A stretch of DNA of 64,000 nucleotides, taken from NCBI GenBank assembly GCA_963760735.1, contig CAVXEB010000002.1, positions 1-64,000 of the forward strand, given 5' to 3'. Source of the DNA: CF-46 sp963760735. GTDB taxonomy: Bacteria > Chloroflexota > Limnocylindria > Limnocylindrales > CSP1-4. Positions 35,675-43,956 of the stretch are shown piece after piece (position 1 is the stretch's first letter; every line of letters starts with the position of its first letter). The notes beneath the pieces are model-generated. The model worked only from the letters and a program-made list of their open reading frames with translations, had not been told where the DNA came from and did not search any database. Position numbers and translations under genes: made by a program.

Positions 35675-36155
35675 TCAGGGCTCCCCCGCGGTCGAGCGGT
35701 CGCCCCGCCGGGAGTCCCGCTTGACCGTCCGGGCCACCCCGAGGTCGTAGGCCTCCGAGAGCAGCGGCTTGATCGATTTCGAACGTGACGTCGCTCGGGT
35801 TCAGGACGCAGACCCAGTGCATTCGGCCGTACACCGGGTGAGGCATCACGACGTCGAGCTCGGTGAAATCCCACAGCGCGTTGCTGCCCGACCCGAGTCC
35901 GTGCTCGCCGGGGTTGCCCTTCGTCGGCGGCCCGAACCGCTCCGTCCACGTCTCCCGGCCGATCCCGACATTCAGGCGGTAGACGCCCGGGCGGTCCAGG
36001 TCGGACGCATGGTCGTAGCGGTTGCTCGTCACGAGCGTCGCGAACGGGAACTTGTGCTCGGGGTCGTAGAAGAAGAACGAGTTGCCGTCCGTCTCGACGC
36101 GCTCGACGCCGTCGAAGGCACCGGTGATCCACGAGATGACGGTCGCCTCGTCCAT
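35675..36155 (-). CDS. DUF6194-family protein (frameshift near C terminus)
   Basis: About 160 residues. SFFFYDPEHKFPFATLVTSN, YDHASDLDRPGVYRLNVGIG and HPVYGRMHWVCVLNPS are the conserved blocks of DUF6194. At about 35778 a frame change restores the usual ending KPLLSEAYDLGVA and stop at 35675; without it the protein ends in an arginine-rich tail. GAGGAG precedes ATG 36155. Function unknown. Confidence 0.82.
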
Positions 36156-36304
36156 GAGCTCCTCAGCTGGGTGATCGCGTCGAACCCGACTCTAGCGGAC
36201 GGCACCGCAGTCGCGACGCCGCTGCAAGCCCATGCGGTGTCGACGGCAACGTGCCTCAGACATCCGGCCCGGTAGACCAGAGGCACGTACCGGAGGAACG
36301 CCCC

Positions 36305-36508
36305 ATGGCCACCCTGACCGAGAAGCAGCGCGACAAGCTCCCTGACTCGAAGTTCGGCCTGCCCGAGGAGCACAAGTACCCGATGCCGGACAAGTCGCAC
36401 GCGGCGAACGCGAAAGCCCGGGCCTCCCAGCAGGAGGAGAAGGGCACGATCACCGCCAGGGAGAAGGCGAAGATCGACCGGAAGGCCGATCGCATCCTCG
36501 ACAAGTAG
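36305..36508 (+). CDS. Small DUF6582-like hydrophilic protein
   Basis: 67 residues, lysine- and glutamate-rich: LPDSKFGLPEEHKYPMPDKS is a recognisable motif shared by small proteins in phage and bacterial genomes (DUF6582-like); the rest is a charged helix. GGAGGAA Shine-Dalgarno upstream. Function unknown, perhaps nucleic-acid or phage-derived. Confidence 0.7.
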   Translation: MATLTEKQRDKLPDSKFGLPEEHKYPMPDKSHAANAKARASQQEEKGTITAREKAKIDRKADRILDK

Positions 36509-36635
36509 CCGCGACGCCCCGGAGCCCGGGTCGGGTCACCGACGCGGGCTCCGGCCTGTGTTCCGGTTCCGCGGATCCCGCGCGGGCATCGATCCGGGCC
36601 CGGTCGTACGATGGCCGCCCAGGCAGGAGCACGCG

Positions 36636-36881
36636 ATGATCGACGGCGACATCTTCGGACGGATCAATGACCTTTCGGACGAGGAGGAGCACCTCTGGGA
36701 GCACGCCGGCGACGGCCACGGTCTCACCGCCGAGGAGCACGAGCGCCTGGATGCGATCAAGGTCGAGCTCGATCGCTGCTACGACCTCCTCCACCAGCGC
36801 TCGGCCCGGCGGGCCGCCGGCCTCGATCCGAAGGAGGCGGAGGCGCGCTCGGCGGACGTGGTCGAGCGCTACCAGCAGTAG
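36636..36881 (+). CDS. DUF2630-family protein
   Basis: 81 residues, helical and charged. HLWEHAGDGHGLTAEEHERL followed by KVELDRCYDLLHQRSARR is the DUF2630 pattern, common in Actinomycetota and Chloroflexota; function unknown. ATG 36636 is preceded by AGGAGC. Start choice follows the conserved MIDGDIFGRINDL. Confidence 0.82.
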   Translation: MIDGDIFGRINDLSDEEEHLWEHAGDGHGLTAEEHERLDAIKVELDRCYDLLHQRSARRAAGLDPKEAEARSADVVERYQQ

Positions 36882-36947
36882 CGACCGCCGGTGCGCCGGT
36901 CGCACCGGAACGTGGCCGGCCCGGTAGCCTCCACAGCCGTCGCTCCG

Positions 36948-36953
36948 TAGGCT
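36948..36953 (+). promoter_or_regulatory. -10 box, leaderless arrangement
   Basis: TAGGCT ends 7 nt before ATG 36961; no Shine-Dalgarno between. Confidence 0.45.
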
Positions 36954-36960
36954 TGCGGCC

Positions 36961-37347
36961 ATGGACGACGCCGACCGCCTGATCACGGCCCTTCGTGCCG
37001 AGCTCCACCGGCGCCGTGCCGACAATCCGGGCTACAGCGTGCGGGCGTTCGCGGCCGGCCTCGCGTTCGACCACGCCGCCCTGTCGAGGATCCTCCGCGG
37101 CGAGCGATCGCCCGACGCCCGCACCCGCCGGCGACTCTGGGACGGGCTCCGGCCGGACCGCGACACACGGTCGCTCCTCGCCCTCGCCGAGGCCGTCGCC
37201 GCGCCGGCCGACTCGGCACGCTGCGCCGAGCTGCTCCGGATCGATCGTGACCGGGTGAACGTCGCGCTGACGGAGCTGCTCCGCGACGGCCGGATCCAGC
37301 TGGAGGGAGACCGATGGGTTCGCACGTCGTCGAATGGCAGCTCCTGA
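36961..37347 (+). CDS. Small helix-turn-helix (Cro/CI-like) protein
   Basis: 128 residues. Predicted HTH at about 25-55: YSVRAFAAGLAFDHAALSRI followed by LRGERSPDARTRRRL, a lambda-repressor-like fold. C-terminal section AELLRIDRDRVNVALTELLR could be a second winged helix. It overlaps the next gene by 34 bp, so both are expressed together. Target unknown. Confidence 0.65.
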   Translation: MDDADRLITALRAELHRRRADNPGYSVRAFAAGLAFDHAALSRILRGERSPDARTRRRLWDGLRPDRDTRSLLALAEAVAAPADSARCAELLRIDRDRVNVALTELLRDGRIQLEGDRWVRTSSNGSS

Positions 37348-37664
37348 GCTCTGACCCCGAGTCCGCAGCCGGCTTCTATCGCCGCGTCTTCGGCTGGTCG
37401 GTCGAGGCGGCGAACCGGCTCGGCTACCGCCGGATCGTCGCCGACGATGCCGGCGTCGCGGGCGGCATCTGGCCGGCGCCGCCGGAGGCCCAGCCGTTCG
37501 TCCAGCTGTTCGTCGCGACCCCGGACGTCGCCGCGTCGCTCGCCGCAGCCGTCGACGCCGGCGCGACCGTCGTGATGCCGCCGCAGGCCCTCCCCGACGG
37601 CGACGAGATCGCGCTGTTCCGGGCTCCCGACGGGATCAGTTGGGGACTGGTTCGGCGACCGTGA
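37314..37664 (+). CDS. VOC-family (glyoxalase/bleomycin-resistance fold) protein
   Basis: 116 residues, one VOC half-unit pair: VVEWQLLSSDPESAAGFYRR then VFGWSVE, and the ending FRAPDGISWGLV. Metal-ligand positions are H4 and later D/E residues. It likely functions as a dimer on a small-molecule substrate that cannot be named. The 34-bp overlap with the upstream HTH gene hints at a regulator/enzyme pair. It converges with the metal permease gene (29-bp overlap of 3' ends). Confidence 0.82.
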   Translation: MGSHVVEWQLLSSDPESAAGFYRRVFGWSVEAANRLGYRRIVADDAGVAGGIWPAPPEAQPFVQLFVATPDVAASLAAAVDAGATVVMPPQALPDGDEIALFRAPDGISWGLVRRP

Positions 37665-38505
37665 TCGCGGCCCGCCGCGACAGCAGCCCCGTCCTCGGGC
37701 CGAGGACGAGCGCGATCACGAAGAACGCCGTCTCGACGAGGACGATCGCGGGACCCGACGCCACGTTGAGATAGAAGCTGCCGTACAGCCCGACGACCGC
37801 CGCGATCGCGGCGAGGGCGACCGCAAGCGCCATCAGACGTTCGAACCGGATCACGATCAGCTGTGCGGTCGCCGCCGGCGTGACGAGCATCGCGACGACG
37901 AGGATGATCCCGACCGCCTGGATGCTGACGATGATCGTGACGCCGAGGAGCCCGAGGAGGAGGTACTCGAGCGTCGACACGGGCAGGCCCGAGGCCGCGG
38001 CCCCGAGGGGGTCGAACGTCGCGTACAGCAGCTCCTTGCGGATCGCGAGGACGATCGCGACGACGACGATGCCGAGGATCGCGACCTGGACGAGGTCGCC
38101 GATGCCGATCCCGAGGATGTTGCCGAGCAGGTAGCCGAGCAGGTCGCCGGTGTAGGAGTCGATCGTCGAGTAGAGCAGCACGCCGAGGGCGAACGCGCCC
38201 GCGAAGATCACGCCGATCGAGGTGTCGAGACGGAGCCGGCTGCGGCGCGACACGTAGCCGATCGCCAGGGCCGTCCCGACGGCGGCGATCGCGCCGCCGA
38301 GATAGATCGGGAACCCGAGGATGAACGCGATCACCACCCCGGGAAACGAGGCGTGGCTGACCGCGTCGCCGATGAAGGCCAGGCCCTTCAGGACGACGAA
38401 CGTGCCCATGACCGCGCAGACCGTCCCGACGAGGATCGCTGCGACGAGGCCGCGCTGCATGAAGCCGTAGGCCAGCGGATCCGTGAAGAAGCCGAGGACG
38501 TCCAT
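37636..38505 (-). CDS. Zinc/manganese ABC transporter permease (ABC-3 family)
   Basis: 289 residues, seven to eight TM helices. GLAFIGDAVSHASFPGVVIA is the signature of ABC-3 permeases (ZnuB/MntB/SitC), with AVGIILVVAMLVTPAATAQL near the C terminus. ATG 38505 shares one base with the ATPase stop (TGATG). It moves Zn2+ or Mn2+ through the inner membrane. Confidence 0.92.
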   Translation of the reverse strand: MDVLGFFTDPLAYGFMQRGLVAAILVGTVCAVMGTFVVLKGLAFIGDAVSHASFPGVVIAFILGFPIYLGGAIAAVGTALAIGYVSRRSRLRLDTSIGVIFAGAFALGVLLYSTIDSYTGDLLGYLLGNILGIGIGDLVQVAILGIVVVAIVLAIRKELLYATFDPLGAAASGLPVSTLEYLLLGLLGVTIIVSIQAVGIILVVAMLVTPAATAQLIVIRFERLMALAVALAAIAAVVGLYGSFYLNVASGPAIVLVETAFFVIALVLGPRTGLLSRRAAITVAEPVPN

Positions 38506-39373
38506 CACACGCCCTCGTCGTGGAAGTGGCGCTCGCCGCCGGCCGCGTCGTCGTGGTGGTGGGCGTCGTCGAGGACGAGGCGGCCGCCGTCGTCCGGCAG
38601 GATGAGGACGTGGCCGCCGTAGGTGTCCGACAGGAGCTGCTGGTCAAGGACCATCTCTGCGGGCCCGGTCGCGACGAGCCGGCGGTTGATGAACGCCGCC
38701 TGGTGGAAGCGCTGGGCGGCGCAGATCAGGTCATGGGTCGACGCGATCACGGTCTTGCCGGCCCGGGCCTCGGCCTCGAGGACGTCCATGAGCTCTTCCT
38801 GGGTGGTTGCGTCGACGCCGGTCACCGGCTCGTCGAGCAGGTAGAGCTCCGGGCTCCGCGGCGATCGCCTTGGCCAGGAAGACACGCCGCCGCTGGCCGC
38901 CTGACAGGGCGCCGATCTGGCGATCCCGGGGTCGGCGCATCCCGACGGTCTCGAGCGCGACCTCGACACGTGGCCGATCGTCGGCGGACGGGCCGTCGCC
39001 CGAACCCGAGCCGCGCGTACCGGCCCATCATCGCGACCTCGGCGACCGTCACCGGGAAGTCCCAGTCGACCGCCTCGGCCTGGGGCACGTAGGCGACGTC
39101 GCGCGGCCGGCCGCCGGGCGGCGCGCCGAGGACCGAGATCGTGCCGCTCACCGGCTCGAGCAGCCCGGCGATCAACTTGAGCAGCGTGCTCTTGCCGGCG
39201 CCGTTCGGCCCGATCACCGCGAGCAGCGAGCCGGCCCGGACGTCGAGGCTGACATCGCTCAGGGCGATCCGCCGGCCGTAGCCCGCGGTCACGTGGTCGA
39301 GCCGGACGGACGGCGCGTCGGCCACGACGACCGGTGGTCCCGGCGCGACCGACGCGACAGGCCCGTCGGTCAT
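38505..39373 (-). CDS. Zinc/manganese ABC transporter ATPase (two frameshifts)
   Basis: Walker A GPNGAGKST; Q-loop region DVAYVPQAEAVDWDFPVTV, diagnostic for metal-type ABC ATPases. A frame change near 39000 leads to RQIGALSGGQRRRVFLA with the LSGGQ signature, and another near 38852 leads to LYLLDEPVTGVD (Walker B) and the H-loop STHD. The C-terminal tail is histidine-rich (DDAHHHDDAAGGERHFH), which would suit zinc binding. ATGA overlap with the binding-protein gene. Confidence 0.88.
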
Positions 39374-40322
39374 CGGAGCGCCTCGACGATCTGCTGCATG
39401 TTCCAGCGCATCATGCCCGAGATACGACGTCTGCCGGCGGCGGCCCGAGGGTGTCGTTGTAGAGGGTCGACACGACGGTCTTGATCCCGGCCTCGTCGGC
39501 GAGGCTCTGGGCCAGCTTCGGGTTGAACTGGGCCTCGGAGAACACCGCCTTGACCCCGGTCGCCCGGACCTTCTCGACGAGCGCCGCGAGCTCGGCAGCG
39601 GTCGGCTCCTGGCCGACGTTGGCGAGGACCACGCCGACGAGCTCGAAGCCGAAGTGGCGGGCGAAGTACGGAAACGCGTCATGGAACGTCACGAGCTTGC
39701 GGTTCGCGGGCGGGATCGTGGCGACCTCCGTCTTCAGCTGGGCGTCCAGCGCATCGAGCTCCGCGGCGTACGCGGCCGCGTTCTGCTCGAACGTTGCGCG
39801 GTCGGCCGGGGCCGCCGTCGAGAGCGCCGTGACGATCTTCGGCAGGTAGCCGGTCTTCACGATCGTCGGGTCGAGCCAGAAATGGGGGTTCGGCTCGCCG
39901 TCGATGTCGATGGTCGGGAGGCCCTCGCCCAGCACCAGCCGTTGCGCGTTCGAGCTGCCGGTCGAGGTGAGGAGGCGATCCAGGAAGTCGTCGAGTCCGA
40001 CGCCGTTCGAAACGATGAGCCGGGCGTCGGCCAGGCGCCGGGCGTCGTCCGGCTTCGGCTCGTAATCCTCGGGACCCACCCCGGCCGGGACGATCGAGCT
40101 GACGTCGGCCCGCGAGCCGGCGACCTGCCGGACGATGTCCGCGAAGACGGTCGTCGTCGTGACGACCTTGACGGCACCCGGACCCGGCGTGTCACCGGGC
40201 GACGGAGAGCCTGCTGCCCGCGCCGGGCCGCACCCGGCGATGGCGACGCCGGCCAGGAAGACCAAGGCGATGAGGCCATTGCGACCCGGTCTCACCGTGC
40301 GAGATAGGCGGTCGGCGGTCAC
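39370..40322 (-). CDS. Metal-binding lipoprotein of the zinc/manganese ABC importer (one frameshift)
   Basis: About 316 residues from GTG 40322. Lipobox VAIAGC at ~25-30, then a ZnuA/TroA-type fold. Metal ligands are visible: PNPHFWLDP (His), TFHDAFPYFARHFGF (His) and FSEAQFNPKLA. A frame change near 39430 restores the family ending MMRWNMQQIVEAL and stop at 39370, overlapping the ATPase ATG. No His-rich loop typical of zinc-specific ZnuA, so manganese is also possible. Confidence 0.9.
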
Positions 40323-40335
40323 GACAGGGTCACCG

Positions 40336-40788
40336 TCAAGCCGGCGCCGGCGTGTGCCGGGCCGTCATCGACTGGCAGGGCCGACAGAGGCCGAAGAGCT
40401 CGAGGCGGTGGGTGTCGATCCGGTAGCCGCTGGAGCGCGCGATCTCGCGGACCGCGTCGGTCAGGCCGGCGTCATCCACCTCTGCCGTTCGGCCACAACG
40501 TGAGCACACGACGTGATGGTGGTGCTCTCCGGCGCACGACACATAGGCATGGTCGCCGTTCGGAAGGTCGAGCCGCTCCACCGCCCCGACCTCGACCATG
40601 ACGTCCAGCGTCCGGAACAGCGTGGCGCGGCTGACGCCGATCCGCCGGTCGCGGGCGGCCGATGCCAGATCCGACGCCGTGAAGTGGCCGTCGTGGTCCA
40701 CGATGAGCGCCGCCAGCGCACGACGCGGCTCGGTGATCCGGTAGCCGGCCTGGTCAAGCGATCGAACGATCGGGTTGGGGTTCTCCAT
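40336..40788 (-). CDS. Fur-family metalloregulator (Zur/Mur-like)
   Basis: 150 residues. Winged helix at about 10-85 (YRITEPRRALAALIV, RIGVSRATLFRTLDVM), then the metal-sensing dimerisation domain with HHHHVVCSRCG and GLCRPC (structural CxxC pairs). First gene of an operon with the binding protein (13 bp downstream), ATPase and permease. Located directly under a palindromic site that covers its own -35. Which metal it senses is undecided; the operon suggests zinc or manganese. Confidence 0.92.
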   Translation of the reverse strand: MENPNPIVRSLDQAGYRITEPRRALAALIVDHDGHFTASDLASAARDRRIGVSRATLFRTLDVMVEVGAVERLDLPNGDHAYVSCAGEHHHHVVCSRCGRTAEVDDAGLTDAVREIARSSGYRIDTHRLELFGLCRPCQSMTARHTPAPA

Positions 40789-40796
40789 CCGCCGAG

Positions 40797-40841
40797 ATGG
40801 TAGCGAACTGCGACCGGATTGTCGAGACTGAGTCTCAATAA
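40797..40841 (-). promoter_or_regulatory. fur promoter with overlapping Fur-box-like palindrome
   Basis: Minus strand: -35 TCGACA (40825-40820), 17-bp spacer, -10 TACCAT (40802-40797), 8 nt before the fur ATG. A 23-bp near-palindrome centred on 40830 (half sites TTGTCGAGACT and AGTCTCAATAA, 9 of 11 matching) covers the -35. This is the size and symmetry of Fur-family boxes, so the operon is probably repressed by its own product. Confidence 0.7.
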
Positions 40842-40881
40842 CCGCCGGTGAAGTCGACAGCCCTGCCGCGGCAGAACGCGG

Positions 40882-40887
40882 TAGGCT
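40882..40887 (+). promoter_or_regulatory. -10 box of the YibE/F gene, leaderless arrangement
   Basis: TAGGCT ends 6 nt before ATG 40894. The Fur-box-like palindrome lies ~40 bp upstream of it, so joint control is possible. Confidence 0.45.
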
Positions 40888-40893
40888 GGGGCG

Positions 40894-42330
40894 ATGGGTC
40901 CCCGGACGTCACCCGCGGGGCGGTCGTCCTTCCGAATGCTCGCCGCCGGCATCGTCGCCGCGCTCGCCATCGTCTTGCTCGCCCTGCTCCCGGACCTCGG
41001 ACCCCGCATGCAAGCCGCGGACCGGCCGATCGACGCGAGCCACGGCAGGATCGTGGACATCGTCCCCCGCCGCTCGGACGAGTCCTTCCGACCGCCGTAC
41101 GCGAACGTCCTCCTCCTGGACGGAGCGAAGGCGGGCCAGACGGTCCAGGCCTACCTCGAGGGACCCGGCGGGTCTCAGGTCGTCGCCAACTACCAGCCCG
41201 GGGACGAGGTCGTCGTGACGACGACGACCGATGAGAACGGGCAGCCGTACGTCGCCGTGAGCGATCGCTGGCGGGCACCGCTCCTGGCCGGCTTTGTCCT
41301 GCTGTTCGTGGTCGCGGTCGTGCTGGTCGGCGGGTATCGGGGCATCCGGGCGCTCCTCTCGCTCGGCCTCACGATGGCTCTGATCCTGAAGGTCCTGATC
41401 CCGCTCGTGATCGCCGGGTATGCCCCGGTCCCGCTCGCCGTCGTCACCGCGACCGCCGTCACGGTGATCACGATCCTCCTGACGGAGGGCTGGTCGCGGG
41501 CCAGCGGCGCGGCGATCCTCGGCACCGCCGCTGCCCTGGCTCTGACGGGACTCCTGGGCGCCGCCGCCACCGCCCTGGCCTCGTTCACCTACTCGTCCGG
41601 CTCGGATCTCGCGTTCCTGCAGACGGCCGACGGCAACGGCCTGGATCTCCGCGGGATGCTCCTGGCGGCGTTCATCCTCGGGGCGGTTGGCGTCCTCGAC
41701 GACGTGACCGTGACCCAGGCGACCCTCGTCGACCGCCTGGCCGACCATGGCGCACACGGCCGGGGCCTCATCGAGCCGGCCCTCGACGTCGGGAAGTCGC
41801 ACATCGCCGCCACGGTCAACACGCTGTTCCTGGCGTATGTCGGGGTTGGGCTCCCGCTCCTCGTGACGATCATCGTCAGCAATCAGCCGTCCGCGCTCGT
41901 GTTCAACTCCGAGGAGGTCGCGACCGAGGTCATCCGGACGCTCGTCGGCAGCCTCGGGATCCTGGCCGCCGTTCCGCTGACGACCGTCGTCGCCGCCTTC
42001 CTGCTCGACCGGCAGCCATCCGGTCTTGCCGAGGCCACGACGCGGCGGCGAGGCATGGTCGGGATCGGGATCGGCGTCGCGGTCGTGGCGGTCGCCCTGT
42101 CGGCGACGGCGCTGCTTCCGCTGGGTCAGGGACGTGGGCCGCTGGCCGTCGAGGACATCGGTCCCTCGAGCGTGCCGGCCGCGCAGGCCGACCAACCGCC
42201 ACCGGAGCAACGCACCGCTGCCGTCCGACGGGCCCCTGTCCGAGCGATGCCACCGGGCTGCCGGAGATCGTCTCGGCAGGGGCGCCGTATGTTCTCGACA
42301 CGGACGGCGGGTCGGTGTCGCTCACGGTGA
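40894..42330 (+). CDS. YibE/F-family membrane protein
   Basis: 478 residues as read, eight or nine TM helices. N-terminal anchor, an extracytoplasmic beta-rich section (HGRIVDIVPRRSDESFRPPY), then the YibE/F core with GGYRGIRALLSLGLTMALIL, GVLDDVTVTQATLVDRLAD and HIAATVNTLFLAYVGVGLPL. Function is unknown; homologues are multipass envelope proteins. From about 42210 the frame becomes arginine-rich and non-coding in style, so the real C terminus is probably the segment annotated next, after a frame change near 42230. Confidence 0.85.
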   Translation: MGPRTSPAGRSSFRMLAAGIVAALAIVLLALLPDLGPRMQAADRPIDASHGRIVDIVPRRSDESFRPPYANVLLLDGAKAGQTVQAYLEGPGGSQVVANYQPGDEVVVTTTTDENGQPYVAVSDRWRAPLLAGFVLLFVVAVVLVGGYRGIRALLSLGLTMALILKVLIPLVIAGYAPVPLAVVTATAVTVITILLTEGWSRASGAAILGTAAALALTGLLGAAATALASFTYSSGSDLAFLQTADGNGLDLRGMLLAAFILGAVGVLDDVTVTQATLVDRLADHGAHGRGLIEPALDVGKSHIAATVNTLFLAYVGVGLPLLVTIIVSNQPSALVFNSEEVATEVIRTLVGSLGILAAVPLTTVVAAFLLDRQPSGLAEATTRRRGMVGIGIGVAVVAVALSATALLPLGQGRGPLAVEDIGPSSVPAAQADQPPPEQRTAAVRRAPVRAMPPGCRRSSRQGRRMFSTRTAGRCRSR

Positions 42331-42635
42331 CGACGATCGAACGGGAGAAGGTCGCGGCGGGGACGGTGCTGACCTTCGAGGTAGATGTTCGGAACGACGG
42401 GGCGACGCCGTTCGCCGTCGATCCGTCGGCGTGGGCGCTGATCACCGGCCGCGGCGAGCAGGTCGCGCTCGAGCCCACGGCCGGCAACGGGCTCGTCGCC
42501 GGTGATCTCGACCCGGGCGGCACACAATCGGGCAGCCTCGCGGGCGTAGTCCGGGCCGCTGTCGACGACGCGTTCATCACGTACACCGACGCGAGCGGCA
42601 CGCTCAGGTTCGCGGTTCCTGCGAACGGTTCCTGA
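42315..42635 (+). CDS. Beta-rich exported domain (DUF4352-like), possibly the C terminus of the YibE/F protein
   Basis: 106 residues from GTG 42315. SLTVTTIEREKVAAGTVLTF, VRNDGATPFAVDPSAWAL and FITYTDASGTLRFAVPA give a DUF4352-like immunoglobulin fold for extracytoplasmic proteins. The same frame is open upstream (LPEIVSAGAPYVLDTDGG from about 42250) with no signal peptide, so it is more likely the tail of the upstream membrane protein after a frameshift than a separate gene. Confidence 0.55.
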   Translation: MSLTVTTIEREKVAAGTVLTFEVDVRNDGATPFAVDPSAWALITGRGEQVALEPTAGNGLVAGDLDPGGTQSGSLAGVVRAAVDDAFITYTDASGTLRFAVPANGS

Positions 42636-42795
42636 GCGACGGAACGCGCCGTTGCCGCAGGGCACGCCAACCGCGGCGGATGCGATCCCGCATGAGGATC
42701 GGGCCCGCGATGAGCGTGGCCTGGGCGAGCGGAACGGCCATCTGCTGGGCATCGGGGGTCAGAAGGCACATGACGCAGGCGACGGGCGGTGTCAT
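42604..42795 (-). CDS. Possible small membrane protein
   Basis: 63 residues: MTPPVACVMCLLTPDAQQMA, then one hydrophobic helix (about 18-36) and a basic tail (RRGWRALRQRR). No family recognised and no clear Shine-Dalgarno. The other frames of this stretch are poorer, which is the main reason to report it. Confidence 0.35.
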   Translation of the reverse strand: MTPPVACVMCLLTPDAQQMAVPLAQATLIAGPILMRDRIRRGWRALRQRRVPSLRNRSQEPRT

Positions 42796-42885
42796 GCCGG
42801 CAGCCTTCCGTGTCCGCGGGCCTCCGTCAACCGTACTCAGGTCCTCCAGGGTCGCGCGGACGAGGGCTACGATTGTTGGCGGCGC

Positions 42886-43956
42886 TCAGCGGGTCAGCGT
42901 CACCTTCCGCAGCCCGGGCGGCGCATCGGGATCGAAGCCGCGCTGCCGTGCCACCGCCTCCGCGAGGAGCTGCCCGGGCAGGATCGTCGCGAGCGGGGCG
43001 AGCCCGCTCGGCAGGTCCGCCCCGAGCGGCAGCCGGATCGTCCGCTCGGCATCGCCGGCCGGCCCATCGTCCTCGCCGACGACGAGCCACGGATCGCCGC
43101 CGACGGCACGGACCGCCTCGATCCCCTCGTCCACGGACAGACCGACGGGGCCGTCCGGCCGGATCGCGAGGACGGGCACCCCGGGCCCGCTCAGGACGAC
43201 CGGACCGTGGCTGAAGTCCGCCGAGGAGTAGCCCTCGGCGAACAGCCGTCCCGTCTCCTTCAGCTTCAGCGCCGTCTCGAGGGCGGTCGGGAGGTCGTAG
43301 CCGCGGGAGATGACGATGGATCGCTCGGAGGCGGCGAACGCGGCCACGATCGGAGAGTCGTCCTTGATCGCCGCCGCGGAGACGGCCAGCGCATCGGCGA
43401 GGAGCTCGGGCAGGCGCGGCAACGCGGCCGACAGCACCGGTCGCGGTGCGAGGGCGGCGACGAGCGCGGCTCCGGCCGCCAGCTGTGCGACGTACGACTT
43501 CGTCGCGGCGACCGACCGCTCCTCCCCCGCCCGGCAGTCGATCACGTGCTCCGCGGCGGCGGCGAGTGGCGACGCGGCGTCGTTCGCGATCGCGATCGTC
43601 GTCGCGCCGCCGGCTCGGGCCGCCTCGACGACCGCGACGAGGTCCGGCGATCGGCCGCTCTGCGAGACCGCGATGACGAGCCCGCCGCGCCACCGGACCT
43701 CCGCGCCGTACAGCGTCGTGATCGATGCCGCGGCGAGGCCGGTCGGGATCCCGAGCTCCGTTTCGATCAGGTACCGCAGGTGGATCGCCGCGTGGTCCGA
43801 CGTCCCGCGGGCGACGATCGCGACGAATGGCGGCTCCGCCGCCCGGATCGCCGCGGCGGCGGCTGCGACCTCGGACCGCCCCCCGTCCAGGAACCGCGCG
43901 ACGACCTCGGGGATCGCCTCGATCTCCCGGCGCATCCAGGTCGTCGGGTCCGGCAT
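42886..43956 (-). CDS. SIS-domain sugar isomerase/deaminase (GlmS-isomerase-like)
   Basis: 356 residues with two SIS domains like the isomerase half of GlmS, without the glutaminase half. ARGTSDHAAIHLRYLIE, AVSQSGRSPDLVAVVEAA, and in the second domain SRGYDLPTALETALKLKETG and GPVVLSGPG bind the sugar phosphate. Such stand-alone proteins act as glucosamine-6-phosphate deaminases (NagB-II type) or aldose-ketose isomerases. Its ATG 43956 overlaps the GH4 stop by one base, so it is co-translated with the glycosidase. Confidence 0.88.
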   Translation of the reverse strand: MPDPTTWMRREIEAIPEVVARFLDGGRSEVAAAAAAIRAAEPPFVAIVARGTSDHAAIHLRYLIETELGIPTGLAAASITTLYGAEVRWRGGLVIAVSQSGRSPDLVAVVEAARAGGATTIAIANDAASPLAAAAEHVIDCRAGEERSVAATKSYVAQLAAGAALVAALAPRPVLSAALPRLPELLADALAVSAAAIKDDSPIVAAFAASERSIVISRGYDLPTALETALKLKETGRLFAEGYSSADFSHGPVVLSGPGVPVLAIRPDGPVGLSVDEGIEAVRAVGGDPWLVVGEDDGPAGDAERTIRLPLGADLPSGLAPLATILPGQLLAEAVARQRGFDPDAPPGLRKVTLTR

